9,353 bases of DNA from Paracoccaceae bacterium (GTDB lineage: Bacteria; Pseudomonadota; Alphaproteobacteria; Rhodobacterales; Rhodobacteraceae), in NCBI GenBank assembly GCA_024304875.1, contig JAMWZF010000100.1, positions 1 to 9,353 on the forward strand. Reading direction: 5' to 3'. The notes under the pieces are model-generated. The model saw only the letters and a program-made list of their open reading frames with translations. It made no database searches and was not told the DNA's origin. A program made the translations under genes and the position numbers. Below, one piece after another: positions 1 to 6,782 of this stretch. Within the stretch, counting starts at the first letter, position 1, and each line of letters starts with the position of its first letter.

Positions 1-665
1 GGCTGATCCGGTCCAAGGGCGTCGGCGTCTTCTTCGTGACGCAGAACCCCGGCGACGTGCCCGACGACGTCCTCAGCCAGCTTGGCAACCGGGTGCAGCA
101 CGCCCTGCGCGCCTTCACCGCCAACGACCAGCGCGAGCTGCGACGGGCGGCCGACACCTACCGCCCGAATCCCGCTTTCGACACCGCCGAGGCGATCCGC
201 GACGTCGGCACCGGCGAGGCGGTGACCTCGATGCTGGAGGGCAAGGGCAATCCCGGCATGGTCGAGCGGACGCTGATCCGGCCGCCCGCCTCTCAACTGG
301 GTCCGATCACGGCCGAGGAACGGGCCGAGGTGATGCGCGCCTCTCCGATGGGCGCGAAGTACGACACGATGATGGACCGCGACAGCGCCGCCGAACGGCT
401 GGCGGCGCGGGCCGAGGCGGCCGCGGCCACGGCAGCGAAGGCGGAAGAGGCCGAAGCGGCAGCGGAGGCCGAGGCCCGCGAGTTCCAGAACGCCCGGCGC
501 TACGACGGCGGCCGCTCGGGCGTGGGCCGATCGACGTCCCGCCCCTCGGGCCGGGGCAAATCCTTCGGCGAGGGCATGGCCGACATGATCAAGAAGGAGC
601 TGACCGGCACCACCGGGCGGCGGATGGTGCGCGGCATCCTCGGCGGGCTGTTCAAGGGGCGCTGA
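1..665 (+). CDS. HerA-like/DUF853 family ATPase, C-terminal part (5' end outside window)
   Basis: The reading frame is open from base 3, so the gene enters from the left; 220 residues are visible. Near the start is a beta-strand-like run ending in VTQNP, then GDVPDDVLSQLGNRVQHALR, which matches the late motor region of HerA/FtsK-like ATPases of the DUF853 group (YjgR in E. coli). From about visible residue 126 to 165 there is an Ala/Glu-rich, probably coiled-coil segment, then an Arg/Gly/Ser-rich linker, then a basic amphipathic tail (about 191-220) ending GILGGLFKGR. This tail architecture is usual for DUF853 proteins. The Walker motifs would lie upstream, outside the window. Family members are predicted cytoplasmic NTP-driven helicases or translocases whose role is poorly defined. 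The GTG at 36 is an internal codon and not the start. The stop TGA (663-665) touches the stop of the opposing gene. Confidence 0.85.
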   Translation, partial: LIRSKGVGVFFVTQNPGDVPDDVLSQLGNRVQHALRAFTANDQRELRRAADTYRPNPAFDTAEAIRDVGTGEAVTSMLEGKGNPGMVERTLIRPPASQLGPITAEERAEVMRASPMGAKYDTMMDRDSAAERLAARAEAAAATAAKAEEAEAAAEAEAREFQNARRYDGGRSGVGRSTSRPSGRGKSFGEGMADMIKKELTGTTGRRMVRGILGGLFKGR

Positions 666-1976
666 TCAGGTCTCGGCCGCTATCGGTGTCAGCGGCCGGA
701 CCTTGAGCTTGGTCAGCCGGTTCTGCTCTTTCTCGAGCACCTCGAAGCGGAAGCCGTGGAAGCTGAACACCTGGCCCTCGGCGGGGATCATCTGGGCCTC
801 GTGGATGACCAGACCGGCGACCGTGTTCGCCTCCTCGTCGGGCAGATTCCAGTCGTTGGCGCGGTTGAGGTCGCGGATCGTCATCGCGCCGTCCACCAGC
901 CAGGAGCCGTCGTCCGAGCGGGCCACGCTTTCGCCCTCGCTCTCGTCGAACTCGTCGGTGATCTCGCCCACGATCTCCTCGAGGATGTCCTCGAGGGTGA
1001 TGAGCCCCTGAAGGGATCCGTATTCGTCGACCACCAGCGCGAAGTGCGTGTGACGGCGCAGGAAGTTCTTCATCTGGTCGTCCAGCGTCGTGGTCTCGGG
1101 GATGAAGTAGGGCTCCATCGCCACGGTCAGGATGTCGAAGGCATCCATCTCGGCCTGCTCGATCTTGCCGTCGGCCATCATCCGGTTCATCGCGCGCAGC
1201 ATGTCCTTGGCGTGCAGGACGCCGACGATGTTCTCCTGTTCGCCCCGGAACAGGGGCAGGCGGGTGTGGTTGCTGTCGAGCACGAGCTGGACGATCTCGC
1301 CGGCGGGGAGGGCCACGTCGATCATCTCGATGCCCGAGCGGTGGAGCATGATCTCCTCCACCGTCCGGTCGCCGAGGTCGAGGGCGCCGAGGATCCGGTC
1401 GCGGTCCTCCTTCTCGACCACGCCCTCGGAATGGCCGAGGTGCAGGGCGCCGGCGATTTCCTCGCGCACGGCGAGGATCTTGCTGTCGGGGTCGGTCTGC
1501 ACGCCGAAGAGCCGCAGCACCCCGCGCACCAGGAGCCGGACGAAGGAGACCACGGGGGCGAAGACCGTCACGATCACGCCGATGGGGCGCGAGACGCCCG
1601 CGGCGGCGCTTTCGGCGTTGGTGATCGCGTAGGTCTTGGGCAGCACCTCGGCGAAGATCAGCACGAGCAGCGTCATCACCAGCGTCGCCAGCGCCACGCC
1701 GCTTTCCCCGAAGACACGGGTGAAGAGGGCGGTCGCCAGCGAGGTGGCGAGGATGTTCACCATGTTGTTGCCGAGCAGGACCGAGCCGATCAGCCGCTCG
1801 TTGTCCTCGGTGATCTTCAGCGCCCGCTGCGCCCCGGCGTTCCCCTTGTCCGCGGCCGAGCGCAGCTTGCCCCGGCTGGCGGCGGTCAGCGCGGTTTCGG
1901 AGCCCGAGAAGAAGGCGGACATCACGAGGAGGAAGAGGATCGCGGCGGAAGTGATCCAGAAGGCGCCGTCTAGCAT
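666..1976 (-). CDS. CNNM/CorC-type membrane protein with paired CBS domains (HlyC/CorC family)
   Basis: This 436-residue protein has the full layout of the DUF21-CBS-CBS-CorC_HlyC family. The membrane region has hydrophobic segments at about 6-27, 59-87, 92-117 and 128-150, with the conserved patches SGSETALTA (24-32), LLGNNMVNI (67-75) and FAEVLPKT (108-115). CBS domain 1 spans about 207-265 and CBS domain 2 about 285-342, which contains VVDEYGSLQG (315-324) followed by a TLEDILEEIVGEI motif. The C-terminal CorC_HlyC transporter-associated domain runs about 355-430. Relatives are linked to Mg2+/Co2+ export or resistance; the old name hemolysin is misleading. The start is ATG at 1976 with a weak ribosome binding site. 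It lies 99 bases downstream of xerD on the same strand, so read-through from xerD is possible. Family assignment is firm, ion specificity is inferred. Confidence 0.93.
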   Translation of the reverse strand: MLDGAFWITSAAILFLLVMSAFFSGSETALTAASRGKLRSAADKGNAGAQRALKITEDNERLIGSVLLGNNMVNILATSLATALFTRVFGESGVALATLVMTLLVLIFAEVLPKTYAITNAESAAAGVSRPIGVIVTVFAPVVSFVRLLVRGVLRLFGVQTDPDSKILAVREEIAGALHLGHSEGVVEKEDRDRILGALDLGDRTVEEIMLHRSGIEMIDVALPAGEIVQLVLDSNHTRLPLFRGEQENIVGVLHAKDMLRAMNRMMADGKIEQAEMDAFDILTVAMEPYFIPETTTLDDQMKNFLRRHTHFALVVDEYGSLQGLITLEDILEEIVGEITDEFDESEGESVARSDDGSWLVDGAMTIRDLNRANDWNLPDEEANTVAGLVIHEAQMIPAEGQVFSFHGFRFEVLEKEQNRLTKLKVRPLTPIAAET

Positions 1977-2050
1977 TTGAGGTCCCGTGGGGGCTGCAAG
2001 GTGTCAGGTGTCCGGCTGGTTATGGGGGCAGGGGGCGGCGGCTTCAAGGT

Positions 2051-2074
2051 CGCGGGCCCCTTGCGCGGGCCGCG
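2051..2074 (-). terminator. GC-rich hairpin just after xerD, possible terminator
   Basis: Arms CGCGGGCCC (2051-2059) and GGGCCGCG (2067-2074) pair with one bulged G around a 7-base loop, starting one base after the xerD stop. No T-run follows on the minus strand, so intrinsic termination is uncertain. It may attenuate read-through into the CNNM-type gene. Confidence 0.3.
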
Positions 2075-2075
2075 G

Positions 2076-3017
2076 TCACGCCGGTTTCGCGAGCGGATGG
2101 TGCCGCAGGACCAGCTCGCGCAGGCGCTCGTCCACCACGTGGGTGTAGATCTCGGTGGTGACGATGTCGGCGTGGCCGAGCAGGGTCTGGATCACCCGAA
2201 GGTCGGCCCCGCCCTCGAGGAGGTGCGTCGCGAAGGCGTGCCGCAGGGTGTGCGGCGTGACCTTGGCGGGCGAGACGCCGGCGGCGACGGCGAGATCCTT
2301 CAGCAGGCCGAAGACCCGGTGCCGGGTGAGGTGCCCCGCCTTGGATGTGGAAGGAAAGAGGTAGCGCGAGGGGGCGTCCCCCTGGGCCCGGCGGTCCGCC
2401 TCGTCGCCGTCGCGGATCTTGAGCCATTCGGTCAGCGCCGTCCGCGCGGCGGGCGACAGCGGCACCAGCCGCTCCTTGTCGCCCTTGCCGCGGATCAGCA
2501 GGACCTGCGGGTCGCCCCGCGCCGCCGAGACGGGGAGGGAGACGAGTTCGCTCACCCGCATCCCCGTGGCGTAGAGCACTTCCAGCAGGCAGGTGTTGCG
2601 CACCGCCTCGGGCCCGGCGCCGGCGGCGGCGATGAGGGCGCTCACCTCCTCGACGGTCAGGGTCTTGGGCAGCGCCTTGGACTTGCCTGGGCCGGTGATC
2701 CGGATCGCGGGATTGTCGCCGCGCCAGCCCTCCTCGAAGGCGAAGCGGTAGAGCTGGCGGAGCGACGACAGGCGCCGGGCGCGGGTGGCGCGGGCCAGCC
2801 CCTCGGCGTCGCAGCGCACGAGGTAGGCCTCGATGTCGGCCTGGGTCGCCTCGGCGAAGGTCTTGCCCTGGCGGCCAAGGTACTCGGCCGCCGCCTTGAG
2901 GTCGCGCCCGTAGGCGAGGCGCGTGTTCTCGGAGGCATCGAGCTCGGCTGCCTGGGCCTCGAGGAACAGGCTGATCCAGGCATGGTCGTCGCGGGGGGCG
3001 GTCACGGGCGCGCTCAC
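2076..3017 (-). CDS. xerD: Tyrosine site-specific recombinase XerD
   Basis: This 313-residue protein is of normal length for XerC/XerD. The N-terminal SAM-like DNA-binding domain covers about 12-100 (AWISLFLEAQAAELDASENT; RRLSSLRQLYRFAFEEGW). The C-terminal catalytic domain has the complete residue set: R154 in ATGMRVSEL, K178 in RGKGDKERLVPL, H256 and R259 in TPHTLRHAFATHL, H282 in LLGHADIVTT, and the nucleophile Y291 in EIYTHV. The C-terminal ending (RHHPLAKPA) and the LRVIQTLLGHADIVTTEIYTHV-type region resemble XerD more than XerC. With XerC it would resolve chromosome dimers at dif under FtsK control in the cytoplasm. The start is GTG at 3015-3017, overlapping the TGA of the upstream gene as GTGA. 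There is no clear separate ribosome binding site, so translation is probably coupled. No dif-like site was recognised here. Confidence 0.95.
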   Translation of the reverse strand: MSAPVTAPRDDHAWISLFLEAQAAELDASENTRLAYGRDLKAAAEYLGRQGKTFAEATQADIEAYLVRCDAEGLARATRARRLSSLRQLYRFAFEEGWRGDNPAIRITGPGKSKALPKTLTVEEVSALIAAAGAGPEAVRNTCLLEVLYATGMRVSELVSLPVSAARGDPQVLLIRGKGDKERLVPLSPAARTALTEWLKIRDGDEADRRAQGDAPSRYLFPSTSKAGHLTRHRVFGLLKDLAVAAGVSPAKVTPHTLRHAFATHLLEGGADLRVIQTLLGHADIVTTEIYTHVVDERLRELVLRHHPLAKPA

Positions 3018-4600
3018 ACGGCCCGGTCGAGGATCAGGAGCTGAAGCGCCGCCCGGCGGGTCAGGTCCTCCAGACCCAGGGCGCGGAACAGGGCCAGCGC
3101 GTCGGTCATCGCCATCGGGTCGCCCTGGACGCCCTGGCCGAAGAGGGCGATGCCGCGCAGGAGGGCCTCTCCCAGCCGTCCCTCCTCGGCCATCGCCAGA
3201 AGGGTCGGGTCGGCGGGGGCGCCGGTGAAGGCGGCCTGGACGGCGGCCTCGGCGGCGCCGGAGCGGGGCGGCAGATCCACGCCCTCCAGCTGACCGCGGG
3301 CCACGGCCAGGAGGAACTCGGCCCGCGGCGTGTCGCCCGTCGCATCGAGCGCGATCTCCTCGTAATCCGGGGTCAGGAGGCCGATCCGCAGGGCCGTCTC
3401 GGCCGCGGCGCCGGTCAGGTCGGCGGCGGCGAGGCGGGTTCCGAAATGGCGGGCGAAGGGCACCTCGAGGCGGGCGTCCTCGGCTGCCTCCCAGGCCACC
3501 GCAAGGGCCTCGTCGACCCCCTCGCCCCTGTCAAGCGCGGCCTCGAGATCCTGCATCGCGGCGGCCCGGTCCCAGACCCCGCCCGAGGCGGCGGGCCGCT
3601 GGAAGCCGTAGAGATCGAACAGCAGCGCCGAATCGATCGCGCCGGACCGGGCGAGCCGCTCGGCGGCCTCCAGCCGGGCCTTCCATCCTTGCGTATCGCG
3701 CAGGTCCGCATGGGCGAAGGCGCGGGGCAGGGTGGCGGTGCTCATCCCCTCGCCGATCGCCTCGCGCATCCGGAAGACCAGGGGCGAGGGGCGCGATGGC
3801 GCGGGCAGGGCGCCTGTTCCCTCGAAAAGCTCGGGGTCGAGAAAGCGGGCCAGGAGCGCCTCGTCCTCGGGGTCGACGTCGCCGAGGACGGTCGCGGTGT
3901 TGAGCGTCAGCGCCGCGGCGTTCCAGTCGCCCGACCGGGCGAGGCAGAAGATCCGCGCCGAGAGGGTCGGGGCCACCTCGGGGCGCTCGCGCATCAGCCG
4001 GCAGGCCCGGTCCTCCGTCCCGGTCAGCAGGGCCACGTCGAAATACCGCCGGAAGAGCTCGGGTGTCTGGGGATCCGCGGCGCGCAGGAGCTCGAGCGCC
4101 GGGTCGAGCGCGCCGAGATCCAGCAGCTTGTCGACCCGTGCGAGGAACAGCCTGCCCTCGGGGCTCGCGCCCCGGGGCGGCTCGGCCTCGGCCAGCATCA
4201 GGGTGACCATGAAGGACTGGATCGCCGGCAGGGCCTCCAGCCGCTCGGCCTGCACCAGGGTGACGAGGTCCTCCTCGAGGCTGCCGGACCACAGGTCCGG
4301 CGGCAACCCCGTCGCGGCGGGACCGAGCAGCCCGATCCGGTCGGGCGAGGGCTGGTCCAGCGGCGTGACGGTGACGTCGGGGACCGTCGCGCTGTCGGCC
4401 ACCGGGTCCTCGTCCGGCGCCGGCCCCGGCCTGTCGGGCGAGGTCGCGGGCTGGGCGGTCACGCTCTCGGAGAGCCAGTCGATGGCCGACAGCGGCGTGC
4501 CGGGTCCGCCCTCCTGCGCGGCGGCCGGTCCCGCGGTCGTTCCTGCGACCCCGAGGGCCAGCAGGATGGCGGCGGTGGAAGACCTCGGCCCCCGGATCAT
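3014..4600 (-). CDS. Exported alpha-helical protein of unknown function, upstream of xerD
   Basis: I do not recognise a named family. From ATG at 4600 the protein has 528 residues. Residues 1-28 look like a Sec signal peptide (basic MIRGPR, hydrophobic AAILLALGVAG, cleavage after PAAA). Residues about 48-95 are rich in Pro, Asp and Ala and probably disordered. From about 108 to the end it is predicted all-helical, with repeated short amphipathic helices, suggesting an alpha-solenoid of TPR or Sel1 type, though I see no clean repeat consensus. There are two cysteines after the signal peptide, C190 (TEDRAC) and C209 (ARIFCL), which could form a disulfide. The ribosome binding site GGAG lies 7 bases before the ATG, inside the end of the 51-residue gene. 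The frame is open to 4846, but that would bury the signal peptide, so the shorter start is preferred. The stop overlaps the xerD start by 4 bases. Function unknown; a periplasmic scaffold role is only a guess. Confidence 0.8.
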   Translation of the reverse strand: MIRGPRSSTAAILLALGVAGTTAGPAAAQEGGPGTPLSAIDWLSESVTAQPATSPDRPGPAPDEDPVADSATVPDVTVTPLDQPSPDRIGLLGPAATGLPPDLWSGSLEEDLVTLVQAERLEALPAIQSFMVTLMLAEAEPPRGASPEGRLFLARVDKLLDLGALDPALELLRAADPQTPELFRRYFDVALLTGTEDRACRLMRERPEVAPTLSARIFCLARSGDWNAAALTLNTATVLGDVDPEDEALLARFLDPELFEGTGALPAPSRPSPLVFRMREAIGEGMSTATLPRAFAHADLRDTQGWKARLEAAERLARSGAIDSALLFDLYGFQRPAASGGVWDRAAAMQDLEAALDRGEGVDEALAVAWEAAEDARLEVPFARHFGTRLAAADLTGAAAETALRIGLLTPDYEEIALDATGDTPRAEFLLAVARGQLEGVDLPPRSGAAEAAVQAAFTGAPADPTLLAMAEEGRLGEALLRGIALFGQGVQGDPMAMTDALALFRALGLEDLTRRAALQLLILDRAV

Positions 4601-4604
4601 CGTC

Positions 4605-4760
4605 TCACTCCGTTTCGAGAACCACCGGTTCCACCACCTGCCGGGTCGGCGGAGCGAAATCCTGCGGAAAAAAGACCGGCCCCAGATAGGCATAGGCAAT
4701 GAGCCCGATTCCCCCGAGAACGGCAAGAAAAAACAATAGCTTGATGAGCCTCCACAGCAC
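4605..4760 (-). CDS. Small single-span membrane protein (51 residues), hypothetical
   Basis: A short frame from GTG (4760) to TGA (4605) encodes 51 residues. The N-terminus MLWRLIK is basic, residues about 8-26 are strongly hydrophobic (LLFFLAVLGGIGLIAYAYL), and the C-terminal half (FFPQDFAPPTRQVVEPVVLE) is polar and proline-rich. This predicts one membrane span with the N-terminus in the cytoplasm and about 25 residues in the periplasm. An AAGGAG site lies 11 bases upstream of GTG (4772-4777 on the plus strand). The stop is 4 bases before the ATG of the exported 528-residue protein, and the last codons carry that gene's GGAG site, so the two should be coupled. It is too short for many gene callers. 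The codons of the membrane segment are unusually AT-rich for this window (CTA TTG TTT TTT CTT). I recall small proteins of this kind near xerD in Rhodobacteraceae, but cannot verify that here. Confidence 0.72.
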   Translation of the reverse strand: MLWRLIKLLFFLAVLGGIGLIAYAYLGPVFFPQDFAPPTRQVVEPVVLETE

Positions 4761-4897
4761 GGACCTGCACTCTCCTTGTCTGCTGCCCGTCGTTCTGGCG
4801 CGGGCCGATTGGTGCCGGTTATATATGGCAATCCGGGTAATATCACGCCACAGATGGCGGGAATTTCGTGCAGGCGGCGGGGGACGGCCTAGACAGG
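4761..4897. promoter_or_regulatory. Divergent promoter region between the xerD cluster and aroK
   Basis: This is the only spacer between the minus-strand cluster and plus-strand aroKB, so it should hold promoters for both. It contains the AT-richest non-coding patch of the window: TATATA at 4820-4825, usable as a -10 on either strand, and TAATAT at 4838-4843. I cannot pair either with a convincing -35 box. A short inverted repeat follows, CGCCA (4846-4850) and TGGCG (4855-4859) around CAGA. Confidence 0.4.
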
Positions 4898-5458
4898 ATG
4901 GGTGCAGAGGGAACGCGGCTGAGAAAATCGGTTGTCATGGTCGGGATGATGGGATCGGGCAAGTCCGCCATCGGCCGGGCCCTGGCCGCCCGCCTGCGGG
5001 TTCCCTTCGTCGACAGTGACGCCGAGATCGAGGCCGCGGCCAATGCGACGATCCCCGAGATCTTTGCCCGTGACGGCGAGCCGTTCTTTCGCGACCGCGA
5101 GGCCGAGGTGCTGGCACGGCTGCTCTCCGGGCCGCCGCGCGTCATCTCGACCGGCGGCGGGGCGTTCCTGTCCGAGCGCAACCGCGCGGCCATCGCTCGC
5201 GCCGGGGTCGCGCTGTGGCTCGACGCGGACCTGCCGCTGCTCTGGGACCGGGTGCGGCACAAGGACACCCGCCCGCTGCTGCGCACGGCAAACCCTCGCG
5301 CCACGCTGGCCGAGATCTTCGAGGCCCGGGTGCCGATCTATGCCCTCGCCGAGGTCCGGGTGAAGGTCGAGCGCGGCTATTCCATCGAGGACACGACGAG
5401 CCGGGTGATCACCGCCCTGACCGAACGCCCCGACATACTGGAGACCCAGAATGCCTGA
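4898..5458 (+). CDS. aroK: Shikimate kinase
   Basis: Shikimate kinase phosphorylates the 3-hydroxyl of shikimate with ATP, the fifth step of the pathway to chorismate, in the cytoplasm. The 186-residue product has the P-loop GMMGSGKS (16-23), the DSD motif D39-x-D41 that binds Mg2+ and shikimate, the shikimate-contacting arginine in FFRDREAEV, the STGGGAFLSERNR segment containing the GGG substrate loop, and the lid segment DTRPLLRTANP. Length is typical for the family. ATG at 4898 is chosen because only about ten residues precede the P-loop strand; a GTG at 4868 would add ten residues and has no better ribosome binding site, so the start is the least certain point. The gene overlaps aroB by 8 bases. 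Confidence 0.93.
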   Translation: MGAEGTRLRKSVVMVGMMGSGKSAIGRALAARLRVPFVDSDAEIEAAANATIPEIFARDGEPFFRDREAEVLARLLSGPPRVISTGGGAFLSERNRAAIARAGVALWLDADLPLLWDRVRHKDTRPLLRTANPRATLAEIFEARVPIYALAEVRVKVERGYSIEDTTSRVITALTERPDILETQNA

Positions 5459-6569
5459 GAGACGCGCCACCGTGCCCGTGCCGCTGCCGGGCCGGGCCTA
5501 CGATGTCGTCATCGGGCCGGGTCTTCTGTCTGGGGCCGGTGCGCTGATCGCGCCGCTGCTCAAGCGGCCCCGGGTCGCCGTTCTGACCGAGGAACGCGTC
5601 GCCGCGGCCCATCTTCCGGCGCTGGAGGCGGCGCTTGCCGCGGACGGCATCGGCATGTCCGCCCTGACCCTGCCGCCGGGCGAGGGCACCAAGGGTTGGG
5701 ACGGCCTGACCCGCTCGGTCGAATGGCTGCTGTCCGAGAAGGTCGAGCGCGGTGACGTCGTCGTCGCCTTCGGCGGCGGCGTCATCGGCGACCTTGCCGG
5801 ATTTGCCGCCGCCGTGGTCCGCCGCGGCGTGCGCTTCGTGCAGGTGCCGACGACGCTGCTGGCGCAGGTGGACAGCTCGGTCGGTGGCAAGACCGGGATC
5901 AACACGACCCACGGCAAGAACCTTGTCGGCGCCTTCCATCAGCCCAGCCTCGTCATCGCGGACACGGCCCTGACCGAAACCCTGCCGGAGCGGGACTTCC
6001 TGGCCGGCTACGGCGAGGTGGTGAAATACGGGTTGCTGGGGGACGCGGCCTTCTTCGAGTGGCTGGAAGAGAACGGCCCGCGCCTGCGTGATGACCCTGC
6101 CGCGCTCCTCCATGCCGTGCGCCGGTCGGTCGAGATGAAGGCCGAGATCGTGCTGAGGGACGAGACCGAACAGGGCGACCGGGCGCTGCTGAACCTCGGC
6201 CATACCTTCTGCCACGCGCTGGAGGCGGCGACGGGCTATTCGGACCGGCTGCTGCACGGGGAGGGGGTGGCGATCGGTTGCGCCCTGGCCTTCGAATTGT
6301 CGGCCCGCCTCGGCCTCTGCCCGCAGGAGGACCCGAGCCGCGTGCGGGCGCACCTGGCCGCAATGGGCACCAAGAAGGACCTGGCCGACATCCCCGGGGA
6401 CCTGCCGGGGGCCGCGGGACTGCTGGACCTCATGGGGCAGGACAAGAAGGTCGTCGCCGGCCAGCTGCGCTTCATTCTCGCCCGCGGGATCGGGCAGGCC
6501 TTCGTCACGGCCGACGTGCCGCGCGTGGCGGTTCTGGAGGTGCTGCGGGAGGCGCTGGACCGGCGCTGA
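5451..6569 (+). CDS. aroB: 3-Dehydroquinate synthase
   Basis: AroB converts DAHP to 3-dehydroquinate, the second shikimate-pathway step, using NAD+ and a divalent metal. The 372-residue product shows the NAD+-binding GGGVIGD (108-114), the substrate and cofactor segment VPTTLLAQVDSSVGGKTGIN (132-151), EVVKYGLL (189-196), LNLGHTFCHALEA (237-249) and LHGEGVAIG (258-266). Predicted metal ligands are E189, H241 and H259, by analogy with the family structure. Length is normal and no key residue is missing. The ATG lies within the last codons of aroK (8-base overlap, different frame), with GGAG at 5440-5443 as ribosome binding site, so the pair is one transcription unit. The aroK-aroB pairing is common across proteobacteria. 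Confidence 0.96.
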   Translation: MPERRATVPVPLPGRAYDVVIGPGLLSGAGALIAPLLKRPRVAVLTEERVAAAHLPALEAALAADGIGMSALTLPPGEGTKGWDGLTRSVEWLLSEKVERGDVVVAFGGGVIGDLAGFAAAVVRRGVRFVQVPTTLLAQVDSSVGGKTGINTTHGKNLVGAFHQPSLVIADTALTETLPERDFLAGYGEVVKYGLLGDAAFFEWLEENGPRLRDDPAALLHAVRRSVEMKAEIVLRDETEQGDRALLNLGHTFCHALEAATGYSDRLLHGEGVAIGCALAFELSARLGLCPQEDPSRVRAHLAAMGTKKDLADIPGDLPGAAGLLDLMGQDKKVVAGQLRFILARGIGQAFVTADVPRVAVLEVLREALDRR

Positions 6570-6574
6570 CCGGG

Positions 6575-6608
6575 GCGCAGCCGTCCCGGCTTCGAGGCGG
6601 GACTGCGC
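6575..6608 (+). terminator. Hairpin downstream of aroB, probable terminator element
   Basis: Five bases after the aroB stop, GCGCA (6575-6579) plus GTCCCG (6583-6588) pair with CGGGAC (6598-6603) plus TGCGC (6604-6608), 11 base pairs with one 3-base bulge. No T-run follows, so termination may be factor-assisted. Confidence 0.5.
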
Positions 6609-6629
6609 GCAATGTGGGAGGCCGGTTGC

Positions 6630-6668
6630 GGACCGGGGCGTGGCCCCCTCGTCGGGCCGGGGTCCTTT
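6630..6668 (+). terminator. Second hairpin in the aroB-ssb gap
   Basis: Outer arms GGACC (6630-6634) and GGTCC (6661-6665) enclose inner arms GGCCC (6642-6646) and GGGCC (6654-6658) with a 7-base loop. Only TTT follows on the plus strand. This could be a backup terminator for aroB; support is weak. Confidence 0.3.
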
Positions 6669-6674
6669 GGGAAA

Positions 6675-6714
6675 GCGGCGCCCCTGATCAGGTAGCGGCG
6701 CCCCGGATCAGGTC
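6675..6714. repeat. Tandem direct repeat, 2 x 20 bases
   Basis: Units at 6675-6694 and 6695-6714 match at 18 of 20 positions (GCGGCGCCCC, then T or G, then GATCAGGT, then A or C; the differences are at 6685/6705-type and last positions). The first copy contains the perfect 10-base palindrome CCTGATCAGG (6683-6692). The units are exactly adjacent, so this looks like a local duplication. It lies in non-coding DNA between two convergent genes. Confidence 0.85.
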
Positions 6715-6721
6715 CGGGGCG
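6699..6721 (-). terminator. Nine-base-pair hairpin, likely terminator for ssb
   Basis: Arms CGCCCCGGA (6699-6707) and TCCGGGGCG (6713-6721) pair perfectly around a 5-base loop, TCAGG. It overlaps the second tandem repeat unit and lies about 60 bases past the ssb stop. No T-run follows directly on the minus strand, though TTTCCC occurs after the repeats. A shorter dyad, GACCG (6771-6775) and CGGTC (6780-6784), overlaps the ssb stop itself. Confidence 0.5.
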
Positions 6722-6782
6722 ATGCCGGGTGAGGCCCGGGGTGCCCGCGGCCGGAAGGCGGGACGGGTCCGACCGATGTCGG

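Noticed and set aside
756..1973. 405-residue open frame on the plus strand, antisense to the CNNM/CorC-type gene
   Set aside because: Composition is low-complexity His/Glu/Gly/Asp typical of the antisense of a GC-rich gene; the minus-strand frame has a complete recognisable family, and no ribosome binding site supports this one.
2076..3017. XerD as an integrase marking a mobile element
   Set aside because: Length, full sequence character and core-gene neighbours fit housekeeping XerD; no attachment-site repeats, tRNA or phage genes are nearby.
3446..4702. 418-residue plus-strand frame opposite the exported protein
   Set aside because: Gly/Arg/Pro-rich antisense shadow; the minus strand has a signal peptide, ribosome binding site and tight gene spacing.
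4601..4846. N-terminal extension of 82 residues on the exported 528-residue protein
   Set aside because: It would put the signal peptide in mid-protein and covers the 51-residue gene in another frame; ATG 4600 has its own ribosome binding site.
4868..4897. Ten-residue longer aroK from GTG 4868
   Set aside because: The extra residues precede the usual short lead to the P-loop, and no better ribosome binding site is seen. Not fully excluded.
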